This document shows, piece after piece, positions 22,738 to 36,042 of a stretch of DNA of 64,000 nt. The notes under the pieces were generated by a model. It was not told the origin of the DNA, searched no databases, and worked only from the letters and a program-made list of their open reading frames with translations. The position numbers were made by a program, and so were the translations under genes. Each line of letters begins with the position of its first letter. The first letter of the stretch is position 1. The stretch spans positions 1 to 64,000 of the forward strand of contig JAPYMA010000431.1 of assembly GCA_035041965.1 (NCBI GenBank), given 5' to 3'. This DNA comes from Anisakis pegreffii. Taxonomy: Eukaryota; Nematoda; Chromadorea; Rhabditida; Anisakidae.

Positions 22738-24071
22738 ATGATTCTACCGCTCATCTTGTCGTTTTCCAGTTTATTGTTCAGCGTAACTCGCTCTGATTTT
22801 CGGTGTCATTCATCACCACAAATTATCCATGATTCAATACAATTCCACACCAATCAATACAACATTCAGATGTCGTCCAATGAATCTTGTAAACTAAGTT
22901 TTCGTTCAGCTCTAAATACCTCATCGCTACTCGTTTCATTCTCAAACGGAACGCTTCTCTATGCACCCAAACTGCTCAACAATGCACATCCAATAGTGCT
23001 GCGTGATGGTCGCGCTGATGTCGTATATGAAACCGTCAAAAATTTCCGATCAGAGCACGTTTTTGGCAGTGATTTATTCATTGAAATACCGGCCGATCAT
23101 GGAATGCAATCGTTAATCACAATAACGTCAATACAATTCGATTGCTCAACTGAAGATCAAGAGTGGATTCGATGTGGTGATGCGTCTGGAATGTGCATTA
23201 AGCGGAATTTGATTTGCGATAAAACAGTAAATTGTGTGAACGGATTTGACGAAAAAAACTGTTCGAAACAATTACTCTATCGTGATCTATTGACCGAAGT
23301 CCGTATGGAATCATTCACGTTCACCTATCATTCCACTTCGTCAAGTCTTTATATGTTATTCGGATTCTTCTTACTAAACGGTTTTTTCATGTGTACGTTT
23401 TTGAGAAAACATTCACAATTTTTTTTCAAGCTTTCGTCTGATGTTAAGCAATCAGTTGCTCAATCTGAACAAATCATCTTTCGAGTTTTCGAAACGGCTA
23501 CAAGTGAATATTTTGAAATTCGTAACGATCAATTAACTGATTTACATCAACATTTGAATCCCTTATCAATTAAATGCTAGAAAATTGCTCTCGGAGGGGT
23601 GTTTTTCGCTTGAAAGCATCATCTTTCAGTGTTTTTTATTGTGCTGGCGATTTGCTCATTAGGATTTTGTTTCTCGAAAATGTTCTATCGAAGCGAAATG
23701 CAGCGAGGACGTCGAAATTTTCTTCGATATATTCGGGACTCTTGTGCAAATAACGATTTGAAAAATGTTAGTCGCACTATCAGTCTGTTGCTATGTTAGA
23801 GCTAGATTAACCTAAACATTCAATAATCTTCTTTCTACTGCAAACTTTATGAAGCCAACAAATACTGCACGTGTCCATAAGAGACGACTGCTAATATAAT
23901 CTCATTCAGGCATTACCATCATCATCATCTAAGAAAATCAAATTGAATTCAAAGAAGTGTGGACGCAAACAACGAAAATTTTCGAACTTTCCACCACTCA
24001 TCGCAATAAACGAAAACGAAGGTCTTTGCCAAGGTCGCAGAAAGTCTTTTTGGAAATATTTTGATATCTGA
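22738..24071 (+). CDS. CUB-like / LDL-receptor class A membrane protein
   Basis: Model of three exons, 22738-23521, 23630-23766 and 23910-24071, giving 360 aa. A signal peptide (1-19) is followed by a 115-residue region with two cysteines (23, 51) that resembles a CUB fold. Next comes an LDLa module at 136-175 with all six cysteines and the calcium-site pattern CIKRNLICDKTVNC..FDEKNC. Two hydrophobic spans follow: about 203-223 (YMLFGFFLLNGFFMC) and, after the exon 1-2 junction, about 262-280 (FFIVLAICSLGFCF), then a Lys/Arg-rich tail. LDLa modules bind ligands or partner receptors in a calcium-dependent way. The 3' end is uncertain: a second frame across 24000-24190 also looks coding, so exon 3 could be misplaced or the gene could continue into the exons at 24375-24974. 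Confidence 0.6.
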
Positions 24072-24374
24072 CGATGGAGAATTGAAGTTATATGTCGATC
24101 CATACCGATCATTTCCTTTGCAAAAAGCAAGAGATGTTGAATCTCCAATTCGGACACTGAATCAATTTCATCTATCTCATTGGATATAATTTGATCATTT
24201 ATTCCCACCAAATCAATCTCCATTTCCTATGTGATCATTCAAGTTTGAGCGAAATATTCGAATCGCTCACAACAGCTAAAAGCAAATTTAATAACAGAAA
24301 AATTTCACTCATGAAATGCCTATTTCAATTGTTCATTGCACTCATCTGAATAGCTTTCAAATCAATAGCATCAG

Positions 24375-24974
24375 TGGAAATGTTATAAAATTATCAGTGG
24401 ATGTCGTCCGTCTAAAACAAACGAGAATGAGAAATAATGATGTAAACTAGACGAGATGAAATAATCTTTGTCAAAATTCGATTTTATTTTTAGATTTCCC
24501 AACAAATGTCAAACAAAACGTGTTGTATTGCGGACATGAAGTTAAACGAAATAACACTAAAACAATTCAATTTACAGTCAAACGAACTAGTACAATTCAA
24601 GGAAGCGATTCCTTTGTACAATATGCTTTCTTTTCCTCGAATCAATTTCTGATTTTCTGTTTGTATTACTTTTTAGAGAATGCGAATGTTGAAGTCATTC
24701 CCAACTGTCAAACGAAACTAATCGACGACAACTCATCGAATTCAAGGACACGATCGCAAGACTCATACAATCAATTGCTGAAACAACAATCAACGACGGT
24801 ATTGCAACGAAACTACCCAACGCCAGAGTTCCAAACGAACTTGGCCTCTCAGTTTCAAAACTATTCATTGGAGGTGACCATATAACAATCAATATATTAA
24901 CTTGCTTTTTGTTAACTGTAATTATCTTAACAACGAAGAGAACAAGAAAGAAAGATCGCTTTGATCTATCGTGA
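24375..24974 (+). CDS. Coiled-coil single-pass membrane protein (5' end unresolved)
   Basis: Three phase-matched exons, 24375-24441, 24494-24615 and 24695-24974, give at least 155 aa. The translation is a long polar, probably coiled-coil, region (DVVRLKQTRMRNND, then NEITLKQFNLQSNELVQFKE, then RRQLIEFKDTIARLIQ). It is followed by one membrane span (INILTCFLLTVIIL) and a short basic tail TTKRTRKKDRFDLS. It could start at the ATG at 24506, because a strong acceptor (TTTATTTTTAG) lies 12 nt upstream. It could also be the 3' part of the LDLa gene, whose end is ambiguous. No family is recognised. A longer frame overlapping it (24520-24885) is out of phase with these splice sites. Confidence 0.5.
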
Positions 24975-25432
24975 TCGCTCAAATACTGAAATTACAAATG
25001 CAGTGGTGGGATTTGATGAAGTCACAAGCGTTCCATATAAGAACTCATATCTGAAGCTTCACAGATACAACAACATATCTATCGAAGCGATTTTCATAGC
25101 AAAGAGATCAATTGCAATGGGAAATCAACTGTCAGTCAATAGTTTCAGGTCAACGAGTGCAAGATCTAATAACTCAGTCGATAAATTCATAAATTCCAGC
25201 ACGTGAATATGACTGCAGTACTAAATGAGGTTAACAAAAACATTTTATGCGTGTAATCATACATCGTATAATACAACTGCAATCAATCCATTCGTGGATA
25301 TAAAGTTCTCCGCGGCAGGAATACACTTCCTCTTACATCGCAAAATTCTGTTCAATAGTGATGTTTGTTTGTTGTTTGGGAATAAAGTGATTTAATTTTT
25401 GTCAATTTCGTTGGACTGCCCAATATGTCTAT
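24975..25432. other. Short intergenic region before the ODC 3' end
   Basis: Contains a plus-strand frame (24961-25206) whose internal start would give MGNQLSVNSF, a possible N-myristoylation sequence. Without splice support it is more likely 3' UTR of the preceding gene. Nothing else was seen. Confidence 0.35.
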
Positions 25433-28400
25433 CTACGTACTGTCTGCAATCAGTTTCCATGTATTCTCATCAGCGAAATAATAGACTCTTGGCTTGGCAA
25501 AACCGTTGAAAGTGGATGCAGCCGAGCACGTGTAGGCTCCCATTTCCTCATAATAAAGCCAATCACCGATCGATAACGCAGGCATCATCCGACGTTTCTA
25601 AATTATACATTCGGATGAATGAATGAAAAAGAAAGCGATTTTTTCAAACGACTTTCAAATGATACACCGACTCGAAATGAATATCGCAATTAGATGTCAT
25701 TTTTCAATGTGGATATCGGTTTCTAAGAAGCTTTCAAACTGGATTCAAGCATTTCTTACCTCGACTTGGTCTAATCCATCGCATGTTGGTCCCCAAATAG
25801 TACACGGAAAACAATCTTCACCTTCTTTGCTCTGTAATTTTACTGATGTTAATGGCAAACTTTCAAATGTAAAGAAAAGGGAAACCATATAACGCCAAAA
25901 AAAGGTTTCAGCCTAATTGCAAGCAAAAAAAAGAAGAGAAAGGAATATTTTGAGAATTGGAAGTTGTTTATTTAGAAAACTTACAAAAAGCGGCTGCCCT
26001 TCGGGACTAGTATGATCGAAAAATATGCAGTTGAATGAACCGTAGACGCCATCGTTCATATAGTACATAAATCCTGGAATGTCATCTCAAAAAGTTACAC
26101 TTACTTTTCACGCTGAGTGTTTCATAACGACGGACAAATTACAAAGCAATTCAACTTATGGTATACGCTATGCCCATAAATGGTAATATTCAAGTGAATC
26201 TAATACATGAGAATTCTATCGCTATAATAAACCATGTAAGTAAAATCTGATACGAGAAATTGAAAATTCACTCGCGTAGAGAAGTTAAAACATTTTCTGC
26301 TATCGACTTATGAGAATAACTTCCATTGAGTCAGATTAATGAAAACTGATCAGTAAGTATCACCGTTGTTGGTTCCTCCACTGTCATCGAATCGTTCTGC
26401 ACCAACTTTCTTTACACCGATAATATTTGTGACCAGTGAAAAGGTTGCATGAGCAAAAAATCTGAAATTGATGTCAATTGATTTCAACAAATTTTCTACA
26501 CAATCTTCAACGATTACTTTCATAATTTCACTTTATAAGATTCACTTATGATCTAAACGGATTATTTTTTGGCTTCAAGCATGAAAACAAGCTTGTTGAA
26601 CTCAGCCGACCTTCCAGGCTCAGCAATGATTCGAACGCCTTCACTCGCTGGGAAATACTCATCAAGGCAGCTTCCAATTAAACGTGCCATCTTCAAATAC
26701 AGAATATCATTAATCCACTAAATCTAAGTGAATTGAAATACATTCAACTCGAATTCTCTCATATTCGGTGATTATTTAACAATAAGAATATACCTGTATT
26801 CGCTTATCAATAAATTAAGATCAACCTTATCAATATCAATTAATTAAGAGTGAAATTTATTGAATATTGAACGGCATCTAATGATGATATTTTACTACCA
26901 TCAGTGCTTAACAAAAGTATATTTGGTCATGCACTGCACGATCCACAGTCATCATAACACTAACATTTTCGAAACTGCCAATTTCGGCCTCACCACCTGG
27001 AAATCCTCCACCAATATCCAAAAGTTTCATTTCATGACCGAAACTAGTGCCGATATCGAATAGAGCGCGAGATTCCATAATGGCCTCTTGAAACGTTGTT
27101 GGATCGTTACAACCACTGCCCACATGGAAACTACAAAATGCGAATGAGCGCAAGTTTTATTGACGTACAATGTGTTCCTTATAAAACACAGTCCGAAAAC
27201 GGCATAAATTTCTGGCTAAAGGGAAGTCAAATACTGAAAAAATGTTGAGACTGTATAAGGCTTGTTCTTAATGGCGCAATGATATTGTAAGCAGGGAAAG
27301 AGTTGAATGGTGTTCAATTCTAAAAAGATTTCATTTGCGATGAATCGATGAAGTTAATATGTAAAGAAGAGAAAGTGAATGTCTCACGCGATTCCAATGA
27401 CATCAATGCCGCGTTCACAAGCAGCCTTCAGGATGTGTGGACCATCTTTGAGCGCATCACAACCAAACTTCATACTCAGACGACATTTCGCAGACGAGTC
27501 ATTCGTCGCTATGCGTAGAATCAGTCTAAAATTGCGTTCGTGGCTCAATATAAGATGAAAAAATGAATGCACGGTACACATCGTTCACTCAACGGTTACT
27601 TCTTTTTGCTTTACTTCTATGGTCATTGCTGAAATACACTACTTGATTGACGTCCTGCAATGCATATTTGTCAGTGCAATCAACTTTCATGAAGCTCTCA
27701 AACTCACTCGTTCCATTTGCGGATACAATTCGTTACCGAAGCTCTTCTTCGGTACTTCTGGGGCAACTGAAGAGAGTGGCGATTTGATTTGTTAGCTTAT
27801 AAGCATAGGAGCTCTCAGTTTGATCCGTGTTGGCCTGGCCAAAGGTTGTGATTTCAATCGCGCATCGACTGATGAAACACAAAATGGAATCATAATCAGT
27901 TTCGAGCTTCAGCATTTGATAGGGAGTAGTGATATAGTGGTACGAGTGTGATAAGAAATCAATATGTTCTTACTTGGCTTTTGGGTAGAGACGAGCCACC
28001 TTGTCGAGTTCTTCAACCGTATCGAAAGTCATCATTCCAATGTCCAATTCTCTCGCTCGTTTTATGAATGAATTCGTCTTGATCGGATTCGCATAAACTA
28101 TTTTGTCTTTTGGTACCAATTTTATTGCCTTAAACATATCACTAAATCAATACCATATCAAATCTAAGTAGAAAATCCAATGAAACTTGATATCTAATGA
28201 AGTTTTTCATCCCATCAGATGCTACGATTGCGCGATGAAAATTCTCTTAAATGAAGTAATGAACAAGCTGGATCAACAGAGATCAAAAGCAAACCTTCGT
28301 ACACTCAACCTTGCTAGCCACATCGAAACCACAACCGAACGACGCCAACACCTTCATCAATACCGGATCGTCGTTGCACTTCACTGCGTAGAACGGCTTC

Positions 28401-29396
28401 AATTTCACGTTCATTTAGTTTCAATTGATTTCGATTGACTCAATTGATTCTGGATTGATTTCGCATTTAATTAATGAGATATTTTGTTTTAAGACATACA
28501 GTGGAATCTCGCTTTCTAGTCACAGTTCGTCGCAGAACATTATCACAGGACAAATTTCCAGTGCAGTTTTGAATGATCAGATAAGATAATGATTATAAAG
28601 GTTTAGAAAAGAACTGAACTGAGGACAGGAGTACCTTTGAGAAAAGGCTTCATTCTGACGTATTCCATAAGAGACCACAACTTACCTCAACTCTCGGTAA
28701 ATTTGTTTTCCATTCCATCAGACGTCTAATCACTGTATTAACGTTCATTACATAAAATGCATCGTCTTGTCCCTTAATTTGACGACAGATTACAATCCTC
28801 TAAGAAATCCAGTCGAATTGACTAATAAATAAGTTGTGAGCACTTCTAATCTCATCAGCTTTTAGTACCAGTTTTATTGCGATACTGCAAAAATCGCAAG
28901 CGCAACTTATATTATATCTTCGAAAATGCTCTAAACTATTTTTCTGACTACTGTTCACTGAACGTCACCATCATAATCGATTAATGTGATCAGTGTTATT
29001 TCTCACTGAATAAAGATTTTGAAACGGGAAAAAATACGACAAGATTAATGAATTTTAATTGGTACACAAACTGCGGCAAAAAGCAATTTGCATCTTCTCA
29101 TATGTGAAAATTTTTACTCGTTGTGATTTGCTTGATGCGATTCCGCGTGCCATTTCCATGCTGCTTTTCGTCGAATTGAGCACGTTCAACTTCTTCTCAG
29201 CGTATGTCTCGAATTTACGAGTGTTGTTTTGATGGCGTTTTCGAGTTAATTTCACTCGTTTGTACAACACCTCTTGCCTGCAAGTTGTCGACCCGACGCA
29301 GTGGTCGTCTTGCACAATCGACGAAAAGTCATCCTTTTCGAGCGCTGTTGACTGGCTCTCATCTGTGCCTCTGTAACAATTATTGGACGATCGCAT
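25433..29396 (-). CDS. ODC1: Ornithine decarboxylase
   Basis: Eleven exons (29118-29396, 28686-28799, 28295-28396, 27974-28128, 27388-27525, 26965-27130, 26611-26690, 26364-26461, 25985-26073, 25760-25831, 25433-25597) encode up to 485 aa. The enzyme makes putrescine from ornithine, the first step of polyamine synthesis, with PLP as cofactor. [10 protein letters not shown] carries the PLP lysine (Lys137), and [19 protein letters not shown] and RIIAEPGR are the family blocks. [13 protein letters not shown] is followed by GPTCDGLD with the catalytic cysteine (424). Retention of the lysine and cysteine argues for an active decarboxylase rather than antizyme inhibitor. The first exon adds about 93 residues, partly basic; it fits by phase and its end resembles nematode ODCs, but its true start is unsure. 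The C-terminus stops soon after the IYYF-type strand and lacks the PEST tail of mammalian ODC. Confidence 0.92.
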
Positions 29397-32300
29397 TGAT
29401 AATAGCAGTTAATTTTGTAAGAATCCATGCAACAATTTGCTTTAAGATTTCTTCCGCTAGATTTCTTTAAGATTTTTTCTTTTTTCTTCCGCTAATAGTG
29501 GGCAAAGTGTAACAAATAACAGCAAACGTGTTTTTTTCAATGTTTTTTTCGTGCGAAATGAAAAGTAACTAAAGAACAGCCTGTTCAGTGCATCAAAACA
29601 TTGAATCGATTCGCTAGAATAAAGTTAAGTCTCATACTAACGATAAGGCTCAAACTTAGACGCAATTCTACAGGTGAGGTTCGGGCGGAACAGACTACAT
29701 TTTAGTGATTTGCCTTTTTTAAGGACGTCTTATAAGTTTTTCGAAACTATGGTCATAGAAATTGATAAGAATTATGCACTGAGTTGCTGTTCAAAAGGTG
29801 TGGAAAAAACTCACAACGGCACAGGAAGTGAAATTGCAGCGTGGAGAAGCGTTTTGATACCTGAAATCAGAGAACAAAATGGAGAATATTTACAAATTCG
29901 TTGAACGTTAACGGTTAGGCGAATGCGATACACAATAGTAACAATGCTTAAACAAGATATTGATTGTGAAAGCATTCTGTTGCAATTGTATTTGTAAATT
30001 TTCAGCCGTATTCACAAAGAAAAACAACACAAAGAAAATATGAAACGTTTTACGCGAATGCGTGGAAATTTGTATGAAAAAATTTTACATAAACGTTAAA
30101 TGAAGCACTCGAGTCACTAAAATTATTCATAAACGCTTCTATCAATAAGCATCGAGCTTCGTTCCTTTTCTGAACTCTTTCTAATGAATGATAATTTATT
30201 TCACTCGTTAAAGTCCTTAACCCTTGCTTACAATCTTTATTTGCTTATATACTTATAACTGTTGATATTGGGATGCCTGTCTTGTAACTCAACATTTCCA
30301 AATTTCATCATAATTTTAAAACAGTAGATTATTGTTGCTGATTCATATTCTTGTTCGAAAAATTCCTCATGAAAAATATCCTCATTCCGTTGTATAGTTT
30401 GGTATTTTGTTTTCGCAAATTTTGTCACTATAATTCGAGTTTAATAGACCGAAATTTCAGTAAATGAAATAGTTTCAAAGTGGCTTTTGTAACATTTCAA
30501 ACTTCGGCCTGCCACATAGTGATAACCGCAAATTACATCATTTAATTTTGGCTCAAAAAGAATGCCTCTCCGAAACAATAATCACGAATTATTAGAAAGA
30601 TGTCAATTGATCATTAGGAATAATGAAAAAGAATAATTCATAAACAATGAAAGTTGTTTCAATCAAATGAACACTCACTTAATAGCAACATAAAGTATGA
30701 TCATTCAGAGTGAGTTAAGAGGAGAATACGGTGAAACGATTCTATTTGTTAATGTGTTCCGTTTGAGAGCAACACTTGAGTTCAGCGATCGTCAACTGAA
30801 GGGTCACTCACTGCATTACTGTAAACGAAGGTCACTGAATATGTCAAAGATAACGAATAACATCGCTCACTATTATATAACACCATTATTATTGCTATCC
30901 ATTAAATTCAAACGCGTAAACAATGAACAAATGATTTCACATCAATTTCTTAATGTGTAAATCGAATGTCTTAATTTTCCCAGTATATAAATTCATCCGT
31001 TTTGATCAAATATTTTAAACTATTTTATGGTAAAAACACAGATATGAAACGTCCAAAACATTCACAATAATGTCAGTTGAACAGTAATTGATCTTAAGTA
31101 AATAAATATGCATGAACAATTATGTCCAGTAGCAGCAGTCAGTTTTGGGGCAAATCGTTTCTACTATTTTGGTTCTTCTGTTCAGCAAGAGTATAATTTT
31201 GAATTGTATACGTGTGGGCATAACTTCAATGCAATAGAACAGAAGTAAACGTTGAAAATTGAACGACCAAAATCGCTTGTAAAGTGGAACGATAGGGCGA
31301 ACAACCGAGCGCAACAAGGAACAGCTCAAAACAAGAAATATTCCAGTTGGCATACATCAATTGATTAACAGTATTATCAGTTTTGTTGTACTTTTCAAGA
31401 TGATAATACAATGTGAAGTTATTTGCTATGTGAAATTTTATTTCGAATTCCGTTTATGGTGAAAATATTGTTATCAGCGATGGACGGACGGACGTTCGTT
31501 TCTTTACTGCAATCAAAGCGTTCGATCGAAATATCTATCGGTTGAAGTGTTTCGAATTTAACACTGAGCAATTTTATAATAAAGTGATCTCTGATTTCGT
31601 ATGAAAGTGATGATATTACAACTGTAAGTGAAACGAATCGTTAATTGATTGATTCTTACTAAATTTTAAACAAATGCCACATCGAATTTGCTCACTACGG
31701 AAACTTTCGCTACCACTTTGTATACAAAGTGCACAACACTCAACTCAGTTGCTTTGGTCGCTTTTCGATTCGATTTGACGTTTCCGACAGAGATATTTAA
31801 CACACTGTTTCGATGCTGACACATTGCATTATTGTTACTGTTTTGATGAAATTCTTCGTTTTTCACTATCAATATGTGAGGTGGTTGATCCAAAATAATG
31901 GGACACATTTTCAAAATGAATATTTTGGATCGTGATCATTGTCAACAAGCAAAGATCAGTCTTACATGATTAATTGACTACGCGACTTTCACATTTTATA
32001 AAGGCCTTCCATGCGTAATCGATGGATGTTGTTGCCCAAAACCGATGATTTGCCTCATTGAAGTAACCACAAAAAATGAAACTGATAAATTTTGGTAGTC
32101 AAAAATTCTGAACTTTTTTGTTATGTTGCACTGTATCAAATACGTTGAATAAATAAGATGTAAAATCTCTGTATGTTAACTATGTAATGAAAGAATCTCG
32201 GGTTCTTTATCATTTTCACAATCGGACATAATGAAATTTTGAATGAGTCCCATCCGTTTGGATCACTTTGTGCAATGAAGGTTCATTACAGCCGCATAGA

Positions 32301-33544
32301 CCAAACATTCTCGATTAGAAGCATAATGTTTTCCCGTTATTATCAAACCAGTATAATTTTCGGTTCGCTTATCAACCAATTGCGTTGTATTTCATTTAGC
32401 ACTCATATTTTACGATTATTGTCCCATTCACTTTGTCATCACTTTCTATTTACATTTATAATCAAACAGAAAACAGGTACCGTATAAATTGTGAATTTTC
32501 ATGAATATAATACAGAACGAAGCAAGAAGGCCACATGAACTCGGAGATGACTGCATGAAAATCGGTGGAGGTTATATGCATTCATGACTTCAAGTTTTTA
32601 AAATGGGATGTCCAAATGTGAAACAAGAATAAAGCAATCCATATCAAAACACAGTGATAAGTAGGAGGGATCGCTGAAAGCGTACTTAAATTGAATCGCT
32701 AAAAAATTATCTTTTTAATGATGAAATGCGAATGTTTGACTACGACCAAATAAACGATTAATTGTTGATCTTATCAATAACTGTTGACAAATTGAATTAA
32801 ACTGTCATTTCTGCGTAACACCTATCAATTGTTTGTTTTGAATTGAAAGTCAAACGTTATTTTTATGCAGAAATAATTTCGTATCAATAGTTTGAATGTA
32901 AAAGTCGATTGATACATCACTGATCTTCAGTCTGCAAAATGATACATCACTGATCTTCAGTCACATAGAAACTGGTTGTTTCTGCAAACTGAAGGGAGAA
33001 ATGAATTTGCATTCATTGCAATGCTAAAATGATACTGTTCTTCTTTTTTATTCCATCAAACAGTTGTATGTCTTACAGTTAAAAATTGCGAAGAATTGGA
33101 ATGATAAGATCGAAGTTTTGAATTGGTAGAGAATTTGGGAACAAAACTGAAAACATTACTGTTTGGGAGTAAATCGACAAATTTATAGGAACTCGAAATC
33201 AGATCAAGTTCAGATCATTTTCAAATTAGAACAGAAAGAACAAGGTTCAGTCTTATTTTTTGAACAGCCCTGTCGAAAATCGCATGGTTGTTCAAAAGAT
33301 TTAGATTATGAAAGGATTAATTTCTTGTGATGTTTGCTTGATTTGAAACAGAATTTATTAGCTTTTGAATTTCTAATATTATTCAGCAGAGTACATCAAA
33401 ACTATTCAATTCATACGAACATATACCACAGATATAACAAGACATCGATCCTTTCATTTCCCTATTATCAGTCGTTATTATTCTTATCAGTATTAAAGAG
33501 ACTGTTAACACTAGTACTGTGTTATCAACGGATGCCCTTCCGCT
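29397..33544. other. Gene-poor 4-kb stretch between ODC and the SDR gene
   Basis: No gene could be supported. Scattered short frames (for example 29674-29904, 30697-30960, 32239-32487, 33334-33591 on plus; 31120-31353, 31666-31914 on minus) lack domain or splice evidence. A 30-bp tandem duplication lies at 32911-32962. Confidence 0.45.
32911..32962. repeat. Two-copy 30-bp tandem duplication
   Basis: GATACATCACTGATCTTCAG is repeated exactly with a 30-bp period. It is a local duplication with no sign of function. Confidence 0.8.
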
Positions 33545-36042
33545 TCAGTCAGCACCCGTTCTCATTTTTCGAATATACTTCGAGCCGATAGCACGAATTA
33601 TCCTGAAAATCCCAGCCAAATATATCACATTATTTTATCGTAAAACTTCTGGCAAAATCTAGCAATTCGTATGTAGAAATTTTCATTAAAAAATCCGAAT
33701 AGAAATGAATCAAATTATGTTCAAGAAACAATTCGATGGCAAAAAAAGAAAGAATATGATTAAGGGAGAATATTGAGATATTGAGAGGAAATAAATTATC
33801 ACCTGAAAGTTATGTCCGGGAAGAGCGTAAACGAGTAAGCAAATAGCAACGGTAAAGCGGTTTTGGACAGCGATACTTCGGCAAGATGATTCGCACCGGC
33901 CACGAGGATCAGTTCAGCTGCACGCTCACAACTCATATGCTTTGCCGACTGTTCAGTGATTATTTCTTCGTTCCTCTAAAATTTCACGATCATATCCACT
34001 GATGAATCTTTTCAAAACAGAAGAATATAGAAGAATATCACATGGAACATATAGATGACTCTAATGAAACATTTCATACAATCTGATTAACCACTGTCTT
34101 GCTGGCGTTCACGATCAACCAAGTTACTAGTTCAAAGGTAATCACATTAAGGCGTATCGTTTACCTTTCCCGGTATTCCTGTGAAAGCATTGAAAACATT
34201 ATTGGGTGAATAGGTTAGTGATGGACATACAATTGTAGCACTAATCCTCGAGTCCGAGTACTCGAGATTCAAAAGACGGAAATAACCCTGAAATTCGGCG
34301 ATGGAACATGAAACGGCAGGATGCAAATTAATGATTAATAAGAAAAGACTATTTTGATAAACAGATACACTTCCTCGACAACATAGAAATGATGCGAAGC
34401 ATAATGATAATACTGCGATATCGGTTCTGGTGACTGAACGAATAATAATTTCTGTTAGTTTCGAAGAAAAATTTATTTTGGAATTCCAAAATGTTCATTT
34501 TATAAAGAATTAATGCTTTCTTTGTTCAGTCAAAGCGATCATTACCATAAGTGCATGTTTTGCGGCCGTATACGATGGCGATAACGGGGCTGGAACGATA
34601 CCACAAATTGAACTGATCACGATGAATTGAAGTTCGGATTTGAGGGAATATTTCTGGTGGTGTCGAATTGCGAAACGTGACAAAACAGTTGGTCCGAGTG
34701 CATTCACTCGATAGCATTGTTCATCCACGCTTGCCTCTACTTCATGCCATTCGGCACGTTGTGATTGACCGCTACACAGCAATATTATGTCAACCTGAAA
34801 TGTTCACTGATTTTCCACAGAATTCAACTCAATCCGACCATTCGACGCCAGAAAATCGCTAGCCATTCACATGCACATTCCATTTTCAACAAAAATTTTC
34901 AGGGATGAAGCGATCTACTGAAAAGAAGGCGATTCCGTACGAAATCAATTGCCAGCATGTTTCATATTGACGAGAACGAGGACTTTTGAGGATTTCAAGG
35001 AATGAATAAAACAAGCTCACATGACGATTGAAATATGAATTCGCAAGATCCACTTTCTGCTCGAATGTATCAAATTTGGTAATATCCAAAGGCAGAACGT
35101 AAATATCTTCTGCGGACAACTGACCAAATTCTGCAATATGCGAGCCCATGAAAAGGATAAAATGTGGGAACTAGCGAGTGGATATTAAGATTTGCAAAAT
35201 CATGACCATTTCGAGAATGATTGATATGTAGTTCAAGATGGATATATCACCAAAATTATACAAAATGTCATGTTTTATGGAATCTCGAAATCTTGTGCTT
35301 TTTTCAGCATGAAAATCCCAAGATCGAGATCGAGATTTAAAATTTGGGGATACCATGTAAACATCATCGACTCTAATTGAGCGGAAACGTGACATGAAAC
35401 ATTCAGTTTGATTAAATTCACGTCTCAAAAGTTCTCAAGATGATAAAAATGATTACTGGTGCATGATCGTGCAACAACTTCAAGGTTGTTTTCACGTCTT
35501 GCCGAGATGATAAGACGGCACTGATAATTTGAAGCTAATCGCTTGCATACAGCTTCACCAATCCCACTGCTCGCACCGATCACCCAGATTACTTTACCAA
35601 CGAAATGCTGACCTGAAACGAATCACATGCCACTCAAATGAATGATAGTGAATCTAATTTCCTGAGACGAATGTTCCTTCCAACTAGCCAGGAACAGCTT
35701 CATTTGCAGTTGATTAATATAATTCGGTTTTATCAAGCACAGTCAGGTAGAAGCATCGCTAAACATGTAAAGATTATGAATTCCAAAGATAATCTTTTCA
35801 TATGGGCAGCATAAAGCCAGCAACTATTTTGTTTCTGGAAATAGTCATTGAAATTAGCCAGCTTCTAGGCAGATATTATGTATGAAATGGAAAATTTTGA
35901 GTTTGATACCTTCTGAATAGCCGAATTTTTCACATAAGAAGAGATTCAGAGTAGAATCTGAGACGGCAAAGAATCCGATGAAGAGCACTAGAAGAAGAGC
36001 GAGAAGAATGACGATACAGACGAAAACCTCTAAAACGACCAT
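33545..36042 (-). CDS. DHRS7: DHRS7-type short-chain dehydrogenase/reductase
   Basis: Seven exons (35910-36042, 35457-35612, 35021-35130, 34546-34794, 34165-34287, 33803-33975, 33545-33602) encode 333 aa, close to human DHRS7 (339). An N-terminal membrane anchor (FVCIVILLALLLVLFIGFF) precedes the Rossmann motif IGASSGIG at 56-63. LPLDITK, Ser195 in VISSICG and the YxxxK pair Tyr208/Lys212 in SYTAAKH complete the catalytic set. The family uses NADP(H) to reduce carbonyl substrates such as retinoids and steroids, usually anchored in the endoplasmic reticulum. The structural NNAG motif is replaced by LCSG (139-142), which is unusual. The last exon (RAIGSKYIRKMRTGAD) matches the basic C-terminus of DHRS7. 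It is divergent from MRPL39 with about 680 bp between starts. The substrate cannot be told from sequence. Confidence 0.88.

Noticed and set aside
23906..24223. 105-codon minus-strand frame opposite the LDLa gene 3' end
   Set aside because: It overlaps plus-strand exons supported by a donor/acceptor pair. Kept only as part of the frame-conflict finding.
24520..24885. 121-codon plus-strand frame
   Set aside because: A different frame joins three exons with correct phases and ends in a membrane helix plus basic tail; the long frame runs through introns.
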